Positions 20,710-31,447 of a stretch of DNA of 64,000 nucleotides are shown here, piece by piece (the stretch's first letter is position 1; each line of letters begins with the position of its first letter). The notes below the pieces were generated by a model. The model did no database searches. It worked only from the letters and a program-made list of their open reading frames with translations, and was not told where the DNA came from. This stretch comes from Mesostigma viride (lineage: Eukaryota > Streptophyta > Mesostigmatophyceae > Mesostigmatales > Mesostigmataceae): the NCBI GenBank assembly GCA_009746045.1, contig RPFO01000256.1:766429-830428 (forward strand), given 5' to 3'. Position numbers and translations under genes: made by a program.

Positions 20710-21295
20710 ATAGGGGCCGGCATCGCGTTTGTTTAGTTATAAACGCATACAATTGCGGGATGCTTGTTGGCATCGCTTTTGTTTAGCTTTAAACGCATAG
20801 GATCGCGCGATGTTTGTTGGCATCACTTTTGTTTAGCTTTAAACGCATAGAATGGCGCGATGTTTGTTTGCATCGCTTTTGTTTAGCTTTAAACGCATAG
20901 GATCGCGCGATGTTTGTTGGCATCACTTTTGTTTAGCTTTAAACGCATAGAATGGCGCGATGTTTGTTTGCATCGCTTTTGTTGTAGCTATAAACGCATA
21001 GGATCGCGCGATGTTTGTTGGCATCGCTTTTGTTTAGCTATAAACGCATAGGATCGCGCGATGTTTGTTGGCATCACTTTTGTTTAGCTTTAAACGCATA
21101 GAATGGCGCGATGTTTGTTTGCATCGCTTTTGTTTAGCTATAAACGCATCGCGCGATGCTTGTTGGCATCGCTTTTGTTTAGCTTTAAACGCATAGGATC
21201 GCGCGATGTTTGTTGGCATCACTTTTGTTTAGCTTTAAACGCATAGAATGGCGCGATGTTTGTTTGCATCGCTTTTGTTTAGATATAAACACATA
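20710..21295. repeat. 50-bp satellite with alternating variants
   Basis: About 11-12 copies with a 50-bp period (TGTTTGTTGGCATC...TTTTGTTTAGCTTTAAACGCATAG). Two variants tend to alternate: one ends GGATCGCGCGA and is followed by TTGGCATCAC, the other ends GAATGGCGCGA followed by TTTGCATCGC. This gives a 100-bp higher-order period over much of the array. The minus-strand Lys-rich ORF across it is an artefact. Confidence 0.9.
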
Positions 21296-23390
21296 GAATT
21301 GGGCAATGCACGTTAGTGATTTATGCACGGTGTGAAGAACCGCGTGTATTTTTTTACTAACGTGTTATAACCTCTCTATCCTTGTTTATATTGTGGTTCA
21401 GGTGGAGAGGCCGTGCATCAAGCGGCCGTGCTTCTCCAGTGCGGGTGTCGGCACTCCTCACGATGCAGGTGGGGGCACCGCTGTTGTTGTGGGTGGGGTG
21501 CCTAGTGCCTCGGCGGGGGCTAGCGCACCGCCCCACTGGTGGAGGGGGGGGTGTCTACCTACTCTGTGGGTGGTAGCAACACTGCCCTTGCAGTGGGGAT
21601 GCCTAGTGCCTCGGCGGGGGCTAGTGACCCCGCCCCAGTGGGGGCGGGGTCTGCTGTCACTATGGGTGGCGGGGGCGTAGGCCCTGCGGTTGTGGTGTTT
21701 GTTGTTCCTGTCAGCCGTGTTGGTCCGTACGGCGGTACGGGGTATTCGGCAAAGCCTTCGCTGACTGCGAAAGTACGGGTATTTTCAGGATGGGTAAAAA
21801 AGACGGGAAAAAATACGCAATACAGCGGTATGGGTATTTTTCAAGTTGTGTGTGGTGGCTGAGAAGTACGGGGTATTTTAGAGGTGTATGCTGAAAAGTA
21901 CGGAGTATTCTAATAAGGATGTGTGACCCTGCAGCCAACAAATGTTACTACAAGATATTCTATGTTATTCATTAGTGAACATAATGGTATGCCACTTGCC
22001 ACGTATTGACATTGCAATACATTCTTGAAGTACATGTATATACTGTGGGCATGTTAACTATTGACCATCTAACACTGGTCCATTTTATTGTAATGCATCA
22101 CTCTTGACAAAATCTGCATGAATATCTATCATAATTTGCACATGATTGATTACCTGCTTCATGGTGCCACATAGAGGAGCCAACTGCCTCACACTCATGC
22201 AGTGTGTTGTGTGGGAAATATATAACAAACACATATGGAGTTATTCAAACCCATGAATCTTATAAAATTGAGTAGCATCACACTATGGCAATTAGTAAGC
22301 TGACCGGGGGGGGGCATCTAAGAAGGGTGTTTAGGAAGGGGCAAGGCCATGGTCAAGAAAAAGCGTGAATAATGCAAAAAGAAATATGTGCCACACAAGC
22401 AATAACGCATATATGGCGTAAAACATCGATAAGAAACCGATGCTTCAGCTTTACCTGGCATGGCTGGTTACCTTGCATTGCCCAGGCGGTGGCCGCAAAA
22501 TGGCGTATAGTGCGGCACACCAAAGTTGTGCAGCATGGTCGCTAGATTGGCGATTTCTGGCCAATCTTGCGCATTTACAGATATTATATCCCTTCAGATA
22601 TGCCGTAAAGGGATTGCTGTCAACGTTTCTATCGACCGGCCAGATCGCAGTTTATTCCAGCAAGAACGCTGCCGACACCTATCAAATATCATTCCCGCGT
22701 ACCAAAAAATGGTGATGTGTGATCTCTAGGACGTATAGAATCTATTTCCTGATTTTGGCCAGATAACTTGATTGCAAACGTAAATGCCATGCGTAGCTAT
22801 AGGCGCATGCCGCCATGGCCAGCTCGTAGTGAAGTGCACGTCGTACGGGAAATTGAACTCTTACCCTACCGCTTGTAATGACCGGAACATCTCTGCAAGT
22901 TTGTCAAATGTTTGCGAACTCTGGTATCATGGTGTGAGGAAAATTATACAACTTCGATCTTCTTAGCTAAACGTTTCCTAATTCTGAATAGTTTTTGCGG
23001 CATTTGGTCCCCCAAAAAATCTCGCGTTGTGGCTGTCCCCACCCCCTGCTCCACCGACCTCCGCGACCTCCGAAATCGGCTAAGTCCAAAGTGAAAAACG
23101 GTGAAAATCGTACGGCGTACGGGGTCAAAAGCGTAAGTACCGTGCAATACGGCGTACTTTCATACCCGAGTTGTCGTACGAACCAACACCGTCTGTCAGG
23201 GGTGTGGGGAGACAGCCGCTGTTGTTGTGGGGTGTGCTGCTCTGTGGCGGGTGGGGACACAGCCGGTGCTACGGCTTCGCAAGGCAACCCCTTTCGAGTA
23301 GGGGGCGTCTGCAGCTTCTTCCTCACGCACATGGAAGGTTCGTTCCCAAGACGATTCGGGGTTGGATTAGGAAAAAGTTGTGTTGTTGTG
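21296..23390. other. No firm gene
   Basis: 21400-21710 is G-rich and contains two imperfect copies of a block encoding VPSASAGAS-like residues. 21730-21910 has three 'gtacggggtatt' repeats. The remainder to 23.4 kb is AT-richer with no recognised coding signal. Confidence 0.35.
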
Positions 23391-25098
23391 GGGTCTGTTA
23401 CTCCTGTGAGGGGAGGGGACACCGCCCGCATGGTGGTGGGTAGCACCGGTGGTGTGGTGGGGGGAGGGGTCGCCGTCGCTGGTGCGGCGAGGCTCGCGGG
23501 CGCCGCGGGGAGCCTAGCCAGGCCGGAGCAGGTGCCCAGCGTGGGCGCAGGTCTGGGGGGGGCCAGGAGGCCGGTCCTGGCCGGTGGGCGTGCCGCGGGC
23601 GTGGCGGGGGCCTTTGTGGCCGGGGGCGGTGGTGGTGGCGTGCCAGCCGGGAGGGGGGTTGTGACCTCGGGTGGGGGGCGTGGGTCGGCCGGGGGGAGTG
23701 GGCGGCGGGTATGGGGCGGGGCACGAGGGGGCAGGGGCGTCGCGACTGTCGGGGTTGTACATGGGGCCGGCCCCCTACGCGCCCCCCGTGACCCCGGTTG
23801 TCGTTGGGCCCGATTTCATGCTGGATATGGCCGTGTTCCCTTACGTTGAGGTGAAGTCCCCTGGTGACAGGGGGAGGTACCTCGATGGGAAGAGGAACGA
23901 GATGGAGAAGCGGGAGGGTTGCGACGGGCTGCGCGGGACCTTCGAGGACAGGTACATCAAGTCCACCCACTACACCTTGGTGCTACGGGAGGACGGCCAG
24001 CCCGGCTACTTCACTGTCGCGTACCTCTTTTGGGGGCAGGACGCGTACTTGGAGTGGGTCCACGTCGTCTGCGCCGACCACGGCACCACGGGTGCGTACG
24101 CGGCGCGCCCCTTGTTGGAGGGCATGTATGTGGGTCGGGGATCGCGGGGGGCACTGTTGGGGCGCCATCAGCTCGCACCCGAAGATCCCCTCCTCGTTGA
24201 AGGTGTTGGACTTCACCGGGGACTCTCTCGGCGTGAACACCGTCCGGCGCGGTGGCGACCCGCAGGCGCAGGAGGACGAGATCCTCCATGGGTGGGTGTT
24301 CCACACCCTGCGTGACTTGGTGGGCGGGCTCTCCATGGCCCGCCTCTTCCACACCCCCAACATCTGGCTGTCGTGGCAGGGTCACGCGTTCACCACCCGA
24401 CCCGTTCAGCTCAGCGGCCAGCTCTTCCTCGGCGCCGATCTGAAGGGCAGCGCGGCGCCCGACCTGACTGTGAGCACTGGCCGAGGTGGACAAGCTTGGA
24501 CCGCGGGGGCTGCACGTTCGCGACGACGCCCACCTGTGCACTCGGCTCCGGGTGGCTGGCTTCTACGCCAGGCAGCGTGACGGGGACCACGTGTGGGACT
24601 TCCGCCACGAGCGTTCGCGGATGGCGCACCCCGCCTGGTACCCCTGGTGTCCGGTTGGGACTCTGCAGTCGAGGTGCTGGTGGCGGTGGCTGGCCGGGAC
24701 GGCGTCACGGACGCGCCGGCGACGGTCAAGGTACGACTCGACGTCTGCAAGGAGCGACCGCGCTCCGTGCTGAGACCGCGCTCCCCGGCGTCCTCAGCGC
24801 CAGGGAGACGTTCTACCGGCACGAGGTGGTCGCGTCCGCCAGCAACGTGCAACAGCTCCAACGCTTCGACTAGGACAGGGCCAACGTGGCGGTGGTCACG
24901 CCCACCGCGCGCGACTGTCGGTACCCGTTCACCCCTGAACCGCAGGTGTTGGGGCGCTTCAGGGACGACGACAACGATGACGACGACAACGACTGGGGAG
25001 CTTCAGCGACGAAGACGACGAATGTCAGTACAAGTTCACCCCCGAGTTGGATGTTGTTTAGTCTTGAGAAGCCACAACCGCACTTTCCCCGCAACTAA
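23391..25098 (+). pseudogene. Unidentified gene, several frame breaks
   Basis: A GC-rich plus-strand stretch with protein-like composition that changes frame repeatedly. Gly/Ala-rich leader to about 23750. Then FMLDMAVFPYVEVKSPGDRG, IKSTHYTLVLREDGQPGYFT and AYLEWVHVVCADHGTTGAYA to about 24140. Then VLDFTGDSLGVNTVRRGGDP and FHTLRDLVGGLSMARLFHTP in the next frame to about 24480. Then GFYARQRDGDHVWDFRHERS in the third frame. Finally FYRHEVVASASNVQQLQRFD, an in-frame TAG at 24871-24873, and an acidic tail to 25096. I recognise no family. The pattern fits a decayed gene or a poorly polished assembly. Antisense ORFs of similar length are Pro/Arg-rich shadows. Confidence 0.45.
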
Positions 25099-25126
25099 TT
25101 ACGTGCATTTATCTATCATCAATAAA

Positions 25127-25315
25127 ATGGACCGAACGAAATTTTTTAAGTTCTTGACTGACACACCATACATTCCTTCTAAGAGGGATAAGCTTTGGAC
25201 CGATGATAAATTCCGCCCGTTGAACTTGCGAGAAATAAAAGACACCAAAGACAAAAATGCATCTCCGAAATTTCAAGTCCAAGTTCGAAGGGGAAAAAAC
25301 ATAGCGCTTGCCTGA
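25127..25315 (+). CDS. Small basic ORF, 62 aa
   Basis: ATG (context AATAAAATGG) to TGA. It encodes a basic, Lys-rich protein starting MDRTKFFKFLTDTPYIPSKR. It is much more AT-rich than the GC-rich pseudogene just upstream. No domain recognised. It might be a first exon or a small gene of a different origin. Confidence 0.35.
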   Translation: MDRTKFFKFLTDTPYIPSKRDKLWTDDKFRPLNLREIKDTKDKNASPKFQVQVRRGKNIALA

Positions 25316-25365
25316 AAGCGAACGAAAATACAAAAAAATCGACATGCGCTAGTAAGCTTTTTTAG

Positions 25366-25473
25366 CGAAAGCCGAACTAGTGTGGGAAGGAACATTAGAG
25401 CCCATTCTCCGAGAGAGACTTTTGGAGGATAATGATGTACATGACTACCTATATTACACAAAATGTCAAAAAG
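25366..25473 (+). CDS. Internal exon of unknown gene
   Basis: Preceded by a strong 3' splice site (GTAAGCTTTTTTAG) and followed by a consensus donor (AAAAAGGTAAGTA). The phase 1-1 exon encodes AKAELVWEGTLEPILRERLL then EDNDVHDYLYYTKCQK. Composition is natural and acidic/aromatic. The downstream intron contains the (GGGT)n tract. It could belong with the small ORF at 25127-25315, but no joining splice site was found. Confidence 0.4.
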
Positions 25474-25540
25474 GTAAGTAATTCAATGTTGTGTTTCATT
25501 AAGAAACTGTTTTCTTGTTATGCTGTGTAATATAGGTATG

Positions 25541-25903
25541 TGGGTGGGTGGGTGGGTGGGTGGGTGGGTGGGTGGGTGGGTGGGTGGGTGGGTGGGTGGG
25601 TGGGTGGGTGGGTGGGTGGGTGGGTGGGTGGGTGGGTGGGTGGGTGGGTGGGTGGGTGGGTGGGTGGTGGGTGGGTGGGTGGGTGGGTGGGTGGGTGGGT
25701 GGGTGGGTGCGTGGGTGGGTGGGTGGGTGGGTGGGTGGGTGGGTGGGTGGGTGGGTGGGTGGGTGGGTGGGTGGGTGGGTGGGTGGGTGGGTGGGTGGGT
25801 GGGTGGGTGGGTGGGTGGGTGGGTGGGTGGGTGGGTGGGTGGGTGGGTGGGTGGGTGGGTGGGTGGGTGGGTGGGTGGGTGGGTGGGTGGGTGGGTCGGT
25901 GGG
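25541..25903 (+). repeat. (GGGT)n microsatellite, about 90 copies
   Basis: About 360 bp of near-perfect GGGT units on the plus strand, interrupted only at about 25667 (GGTGGTGGGT) and 25709 (GTGCGTGGG), with decay at the 3' edge. All six frames are open because the 4-bp unit has no stop (WVGG repeats on plus, THPP on minus). None is a gene. Confidence 0.98.
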
Positions 25904-28387
25904 TTGGGAAGGTGTGCTTTTCATTATGATGATTAGCTAAGTTACATGTGTTTTATTAATGCAAATGTTGACGTTGTTTCATGGGTGTGTGCCCCTAAGT
26001 CTGCCTTCCTGCAATGTCATATAATATATAATCTAGATGTGTTGTTGGGATCCTGGCTATATATCCCAGGCTGGAATGATTGACATGCAACTATGTGATG
26101 AAGCCCTTGAAAAACAATTACTAGGAACTCCATTTTTTGTGCTATGTTTGCTAGTAGCGTCTGTTACCTTTTTGTCACGCAAACAGTCTGAATTTCTTGT
26201 GGACACTTGACATAGATGTTTTTATGAGCTGTGCAAAGTTCTAGCTCCAACTGAGTTCAATTGATGTATGCACCCATGTGTTGGAACCCTTGGAAAACCA
26301 TGAAAAATTGCATTTGGGGGGTATTTATGCTAGCATTTGTAAAAAGTTGGAATTTGGTGTCATTATATATGCATACATGTCAGAAAGTGCTGAAAATACG
26401 GTATTTTATGCTAGCAAATGTCACCATGTTACCATGCTGCCGACTCCCAAAAACATTTTTTACCACATGGCATCATAAGATATCTGGTTAGGAACCTTGG
26501 TGCCAAGTTTGAGGTCAATCTGAGCATTGTTATATCTCATGATAATTTTCAGGGGGACAAAATGGCTTTTTGGATTGATGTGTTGATTTTCATCGCAAAA
26601 GATGAGAGATATACGTGACTCCGCGATAAAGCCGATAATGCATCGCAAAAGATGAGAGATATCTGCCCAATCGAAAGAGCTGTACCACGTGACTAACTAG
26701 TTTTTGTAAGCGATGAGCGGCCGGTCTTGAGGAGACTCGGATCCAGAAAGCCCATTATTTTACGGTGCAATATAGTTCATGCCAGAGATGAACGACACGT
26801 CTTGAGGAGTGTTATCCAGAGAACCTGCCCATTTGTTGAAACGGCCTTGGGCTAGACGACGTAAGGTAAGGACAACACGCTACGAGACCCAGATTGAGCC
26901 AGTACCGAGTTCCTGAAGTACAGAAAATCGGCAGATCCTGGTTCATTGCAATGGGACCAAAGTCGACAGCTACACACTTGTTGGAAATGTATTGCCTGTT
27001 AACTTTACTCCATTGTCACGCCCTTGCTTTGCCCGGCTGCCTGCAGTCGGCTGGGGAGTCCATCCGCCCTCGTGCATCACCAGCAGGGCTCGCCACTGCC
27101 CGGCCCCAGCAAAGTGAGTCTTGGATTAATTTACGTCAGACACTGCGCCGTCCAGCAAGCATTTGACAATAGTTGTTACAGGGTAATTTATTAAGTAACG
27201 TGCATTGTAACTTCCAGTAAAGCCTTTGTCTGCGGTCATCCAATTATATCCTCAACCGTCATATCTTATCGTAATCGTTCAGAGAATTAGTTGCTCCGTT
27301 TTGTTGTGTTAAATCCTCGTGTGCTGCCGCCAAAGGTTATGCTGGCAGTGATCGAAATTTGATAAGTAGAGCGACTACTTCGTTACAATAGTTGATGTTG
27401 TCATGGTACCTTTATCAGATCATGCCCACGATTGTCCTACCTTGATCACCTGATAGTCTCATTCGGTTGGGCACTCTTAGGTTGCATCATGGTACGCAAT
27501 GTCTTGCCTGCATTGTACCGCCCAGCTCAACCTTGCCAGCTAGTTTTCGTAAGGTGAGGGTCCTATGGCAGCCCCCCTAAAACCATATCATGGAATAACA
27601 TGCATGGCTGACCTGGGGGTACCCAAAAGATGATTTTAGCATGTAAATCGGGTGTATGGGGGTCCATCCCACCACCTGTTGAGGGTGGTATACACAGTTA
27701 TATACCAGTATTGAGCTTAAAATAGCAAAAGACGCTATTTATGACACAGTCTGCCTAGGACGATGGGGCCATCATTTTGCATGTTTCAATATATTCCCAT
27801 TTAGTTGCCCCACTTTGAAAATTTCCCACCTAATTGGCACCCAAGAATAATGAGTATTTCATGAGTTATTGATCTTCCCCCCAAATAGGTACTTTTTTTT
27901 GTTGGAAAAATAAAACAAATCAATAACACAGGCTTTGGCCCCAGTGACGCTGAGCACATGATCGTACCATTACCGCCATTGTCCTTCGCCCAGGGGTGCA
28001 AGAAAGACCAACCTTCTATGGAAAGATAAGACGCGCATCCCGCCAGTCTGGGCAGTGTCTTACCAATAATGACGTCAATCTTGCCAAAACCCAGCAGATT
28101 TTTTACAGCTTTACTAATAACAATGTAAAGGCATCCTTGACGCTATTTAAAGCCCATATAACCTGACAATCACCGCCGCTAGCGTGCATTCTAACTTATT
28201 CCCCTTGACGAAAATTTCATATTGGACCCCCGTGGCGATGGTCATCAATAAAATCATCGACATTGCCAAACGCACAAACTCCGCTATGAAATAACATCAT
28301 TATCTCATGAGCTTAAAGATTCGCGCATTTTCTCTGCATTCCGCCTGCTATCTTTGTTTACTGTAGTTTGCCTGAAAGCACATCGCC
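25904..28387. other. About 2.5 kb, no gene recognised
   Basis: AT-richer sequence with short ORFs only. A 49-bp imperfect duplication around 'catcgcaaaagatgagagatat' occurs at about 26591-26662. No domain, splice-supported exon or element terminus was found. Confidence 0.4.
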
Positions 28388-29003
28388 ATGGCCAGCTCCG
28401 GTAGGGGTGCGCGCACTGTGCACCACTTTTTCACGGTACGGACGAGTACCGCGAATTTTTTCGGTGACACCTGGGGTGGCGCCTGGCAACGAGGGGGCTT
28501 TAGTAAGTACTGTCCATCCTCGCCACGCACGCTTGGGCTGGAGCCCCTCCGTCGTTGGACATTGACGCAAAAGGTGATTCTTCGTCAAGCACCACGAACG
28601 GCGTAACAGCTGCTCCATCGTCCTCGTCACCGCTATCGACAACAGGCGGGAGATCCGCTGCAGCCCTTCCGTCGTTGGATGTTGACGCAGCCGTCCTGCT
28701 CAATACCGTTGGCACGGTTGGTGGGTGCGGTTGGATGGTGTGTGACTTTTCCATAACCACTATGCCACGCGCCACAAACCTCCTGTAGGTCGTTCGCTTC
28801 CTTCGTTCTTTACACATCTTTTGTCGAGCCATCACTACCCCGCGGCGCAACTCGAGTAGTGTGGTACTACTGCTGTCGGGCGCCACACACGCATGGGCTG
28901 CAGCCCCCCCCTCGTCTTCAGGCGCCACACACCCATGGGCTGCAGCCCCCCCCTCGTCTGTGGCAGTTGCCTGTGCAGGGAGCGGTTATCACATACAATA
29001 ACA
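28388..29003 (+). CDS. Possible small Ser/Ala/Pro-rich gene
   Basis: ATG in good context (GCCATGGCC) begins MASSGRGARTVHHFFTVRTS and reaches a donor-like AGTAAGTAC at 28502. Later plus-strand stretches repeat the same word (THAWAGAPPSLDIDAK near 28530, and THAWAAAPPSSS and THPWAAAPPSSV near 28890-28965) and end in TAA near 28998. The repeat of an in-frame protein word suggests coding sequence. The middle (28700-28870) changes frame, so exon structure is unresolved. The minus-strand ORF over the same region is an alternative. Confidence 0.25.
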
Positions 29004-29048
29004 TCCATTTCTGGCCTTGCTTTGCTTTGCATGCATCACCACAAAGCA

Positions 29049-29200
29049 TCAAATTTATTACAATATGTGTGCTAGGTCTATACGGTGGAATAACACAGAC
29101 ATGTCTACCAGATGGCAACACGGCCATCTGTATGCTAGGGTGAGCACACTATGTGAATTTGCAGGGCCAGCCCACAGCACCTGTGCCCCTGCTCTACCCC
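29049..29200. repeat. Dispersed repeat family R-A, copy 1
   Basis: About 150 bp nearly identical to 29459-29607, from 'caaatttattacaatatgtgtgctag' through 'ctgtgcccctgctctaccc'. It also contains a GATGGC...GCCATC inverted motif (AGATGGCAACACGGCCATCT). Confidence 0.85.
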
Positions 29201-29342
29201 CTTTTGCCAGGGTGGGTGCGTGGGAGGCAAAAGAAACAACCTGCTTCCCTAGAATGGAAGCCCACCTTTTATAGCAACCACTGGGTGGCTGGGGTACAGG
29301 TGCCAGCACCAAAAAAAAATTCTGAAAATTATTTTTTCTTTT

Positions 29343-29412
29343 TGTGCTATACGGCGTTGCATTCTCCGCTCAGCAGGTTAGTCATAGATAAAATGAGCAT
29401 AGCTCACCAAAT
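29343..29412. repeat. 70-bp direct repeat, left copy
   Basis: 'tatacggcgttgcattctcc' through 'gagcatagctcaccaaat' is repeated at 31105-31171 with one mismatch. It contains the TGAGC-ATA-GCTCA hairpin. The two copies flank copy 2 of repeat R-A and the DIRS-like coding block. Confidence 0.9.
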
Positions 29413-29458
29413 CCATTTGTGACCTTGCTTTGCTTAGGCTTTGCTTTGCTAAACATCC

Positions 29459-29607
29459 AATTTATTACAATATGTGTGCTAGCTCTATACGGTGGAATAA
29501 CACAGACATGTCTACGAGATGGCAACACGGCCATCTGTATGCTAGGGTGAGCACACTATGTGGATTTCTAGGGCCAGCCCACAGCAGCTGTGCCCCTGCT
29601 CTACCCA
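29459..29607. repeat. Dispersed repeat family R-A, copy 2
   Basis: Second copy of the block at 29049-29200, differing by a few substitutions and one small indel. Confidence 0.85.
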
Positions 29608-29802
29608 CATCTCCTTACATGGCTAACAGCCGAAAAATACGTAGGACATGCAAAAAAGAAAACTTAAACTACCTAGCTATGGGGGTACTTTGTCCCAACC
29701 CGGGTTCACCCTCGGGTTAGTTAAACCATTTCCCCCCTGACCTCCCACACAAGGGTGAGGTCAGTTGATAGCTAAAAGACGAGAGATGAAAACTGGAAGA
29801 CG

Positions 29803-30759
29803 TCAAAACTCGACGCCACCAAAGTGGCGCCGAAAAGCCGCTGGGTCAAAGCCCAAGGCCTGAGCCCAGAGGGCGGGCGGGATGTCTCGCCCAAGGAGGC
29901 TGCGGTGGAGGCCAATGTAGCGCGTAACCGACAGGGCCGAAGCCCACCGGCCGCGCAGCTGAATGGCCTCCGGCGACTCGCCAGCGACGGCGTCGTGCGT
30001 CGCCCCCCCAAGCCGGAGGCTGTGAAAGGAAAACATCCCCGGGATGCCCATGCGGGCCTGCACAGCCTCCCACTGCTGCCTAGCCTGGCTGTACGTTAGA
30101 CCCCGAAAAAGAAGTGCATCCGGGGGCTGGCCAGCCGTCAGGCGTCGCAGGAGCCATAAAGAAAGTGGATCCCGGACGAGGACGTGCTGGGTCGCCCCCT
30201 GCGCAGTCTTGGGGTTGCGCAGCACAAGGGCACCGACCGTGGGCCCTGGCTCAAGAAGGGGGTGGCCAGGACGAGCCACATCCCGAACCCGCAGCCCTAG
30301 CGCCTCGCTAATGCGTCAATACTGCTGGAAAGCAATAATAATCAACGCGCTCAAATGCACCTGTCGAGGTGAAACTAGCAACAAGGCAGTGAAATAGCAA
30401 AGGCGCCAGGGCATAGGCGGAGGGCTGACAGCCGGAACAAGCCGGTGCCAACCTGCTAGCAGGCGGTCCGCCAGTACCCCATTCCTAACAATGTCGGGGT
30501 AGTACAGGTGCGCCCCCGCCTTGGCGTGCTGGCATAAAGTGCGCCCCCGCCCCCCTCTGGCATGGTAGATAGCAGAAGTCCACTCACAGAAAATGGCTTC
30601 CGCGTGAGCTGGGTCGACGGGGCCAGGTGGTGCCCATGCCACGTAGACAGCCACCGCGCGCCGGTACGCTGGCAAGGTAGACACAGGGTTGACTGTGCCC
30701 TCTAACAGTTCCAAGTACCGAGGGCGTCGCGCCCCCTCAGGCCCAGGGTTGGGATGCAC
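29803..30759 (-). pseudogene. DIRS-like tyrosine recombinase (one nonsense codon)
   Basis: The minus-strand frame carries an N-terminal SAM-like region (LPAYRRAVAVYVAWAPPGP), TGA at 30318-30316, then in the same frame RISEALGLRVRD (first catalytic Arg). It continues with a PKTAQG beta-hairpin Lys, FSFHSLRLGGATHDAVAGES (His-x-x-Arg), GRWASALSVTRYIGLH (Trp in the second His position, then the nucleophile Tyr), and ends at about 29803. The full R-K-H-x-x-R-W-Y set is present. DIRS-type retroelements use this enzyme to integrate a circular cDNA. The single TGA suggests inactivation. It overlaps the RNase H frame upstream, as is typical of the group. Confidence 0.8.
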
Positions 30760-31095
30760 ATCACCACACCGGTCAAGTCAGAAATCCAAGCGCCACGCCG
30801 ACTAGCCTTGTCAGCTGGGTTGTGGTCGGTAGCCACCCAGACCCAGTGGCTCTGCATGTCGCCAGCCAGTGACAGAGCGCAGTAGCGCCGAACCAGCTGG
30901 TTCAGGCGGTAGGAAGACGACCGCCCTCTGACAAACGCCCCCACCACAGCACTAGATTCCACGAGCCGGACGACTCGCTTACCTCTACACGCCTTGGCCC
31001 GGCACGACCACTCGACCCCCTGCGTCGCAGCAATGGCCTCCTTGACGTTGATGTGGTTAGGCTGCCCCCGCCACCTGCAGGACAGTGCCGTACGC
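30702..31095 (-). CDS. DIRS-like RNase H domain, 5'-truncated
   Basis: The minus-strand frame from about 31090 reads GQPNHINVKEAIAATQGVEW, LVESSAVVGAFVRGRSSSYR, LNQLVRRYCALSLAGDMQSH and WVWVATDHNPADKASRRG, ending at 30702. HINVKE, SSAVVGAFVRGRSSS, and V-A-T-D-x-NPAD-x-xSR are hallmarks of the RNase H that follows reverse transcriptase in DIRS-like elements. The reverse transcriptase itself is absent; the frame is cut at about 31100 where the 70-bp repeat begins. The frame is different from and overlaps the recombinase. Confidence 0.75.
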
Positions 31096-31104
31096 CAATG
31101 GCCA

Positions 31105-31171
31105 CTTTATACGGCGTTGCATTCTCCGCTCAGCAGATTAGTCATAGATAAAATGAGCATAGCTCACCAAA
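31105..31171. repeat. 70-bp direct repeat, right copy
   Basis: Right-hand copy of the 29343-29412 block, immediately abutting the truncated DIRS RNase H. After it the sequence diverges ('gggaagaaaagaag'). Confidence 0.9.
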
Positions 31172-31447
31172 TGGGAAGAAAAGAAGTTTGCAAGTGAATG
31201 TTCCATACTAGAATGTTCAGTTCAGAATGGACTTGGCTATTCTCTTGCAGCCCCTCCATTCTATGGACGGAAGCAATAATTGGGTGGGCATGAACCACTG
31301 CATGAGATGGATGGACCTCAACAAGACAGCTTCAAAGCATGCATGATTCAGGCTGACAATAAGCATTACCAGGCCATTCTGCCTCTGCGCAACACCGTCC
31401 TCCGCAAGTTCTCCATGCCCCTTCTTCTAATAAAAATACATATCTGA

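Noticed and set aside
20710-21295. CRISPR array
   Set aside because: Units are contiguous 50-bp tandem repeats with no unique spacers, in a eukaryotic context; the same holds for the 79-bp and 26-bp arrays.
24874-24876. Reassignment of UAA/UAG as sense codons in this genome
   Set aside because: Several genes have a single in-frame UAR, but others are broken by TGA (18065, 30316) or by indels, and clean ORFs end in TAA or TAG too. General decay explains all of it.
25499-25940. Long ORFs encoding WVGG or THPP repeats on both strands
   Set aside because: A 4-bp GGGT unit without stops leaves every frame open; no start context or flanking coding sequence.
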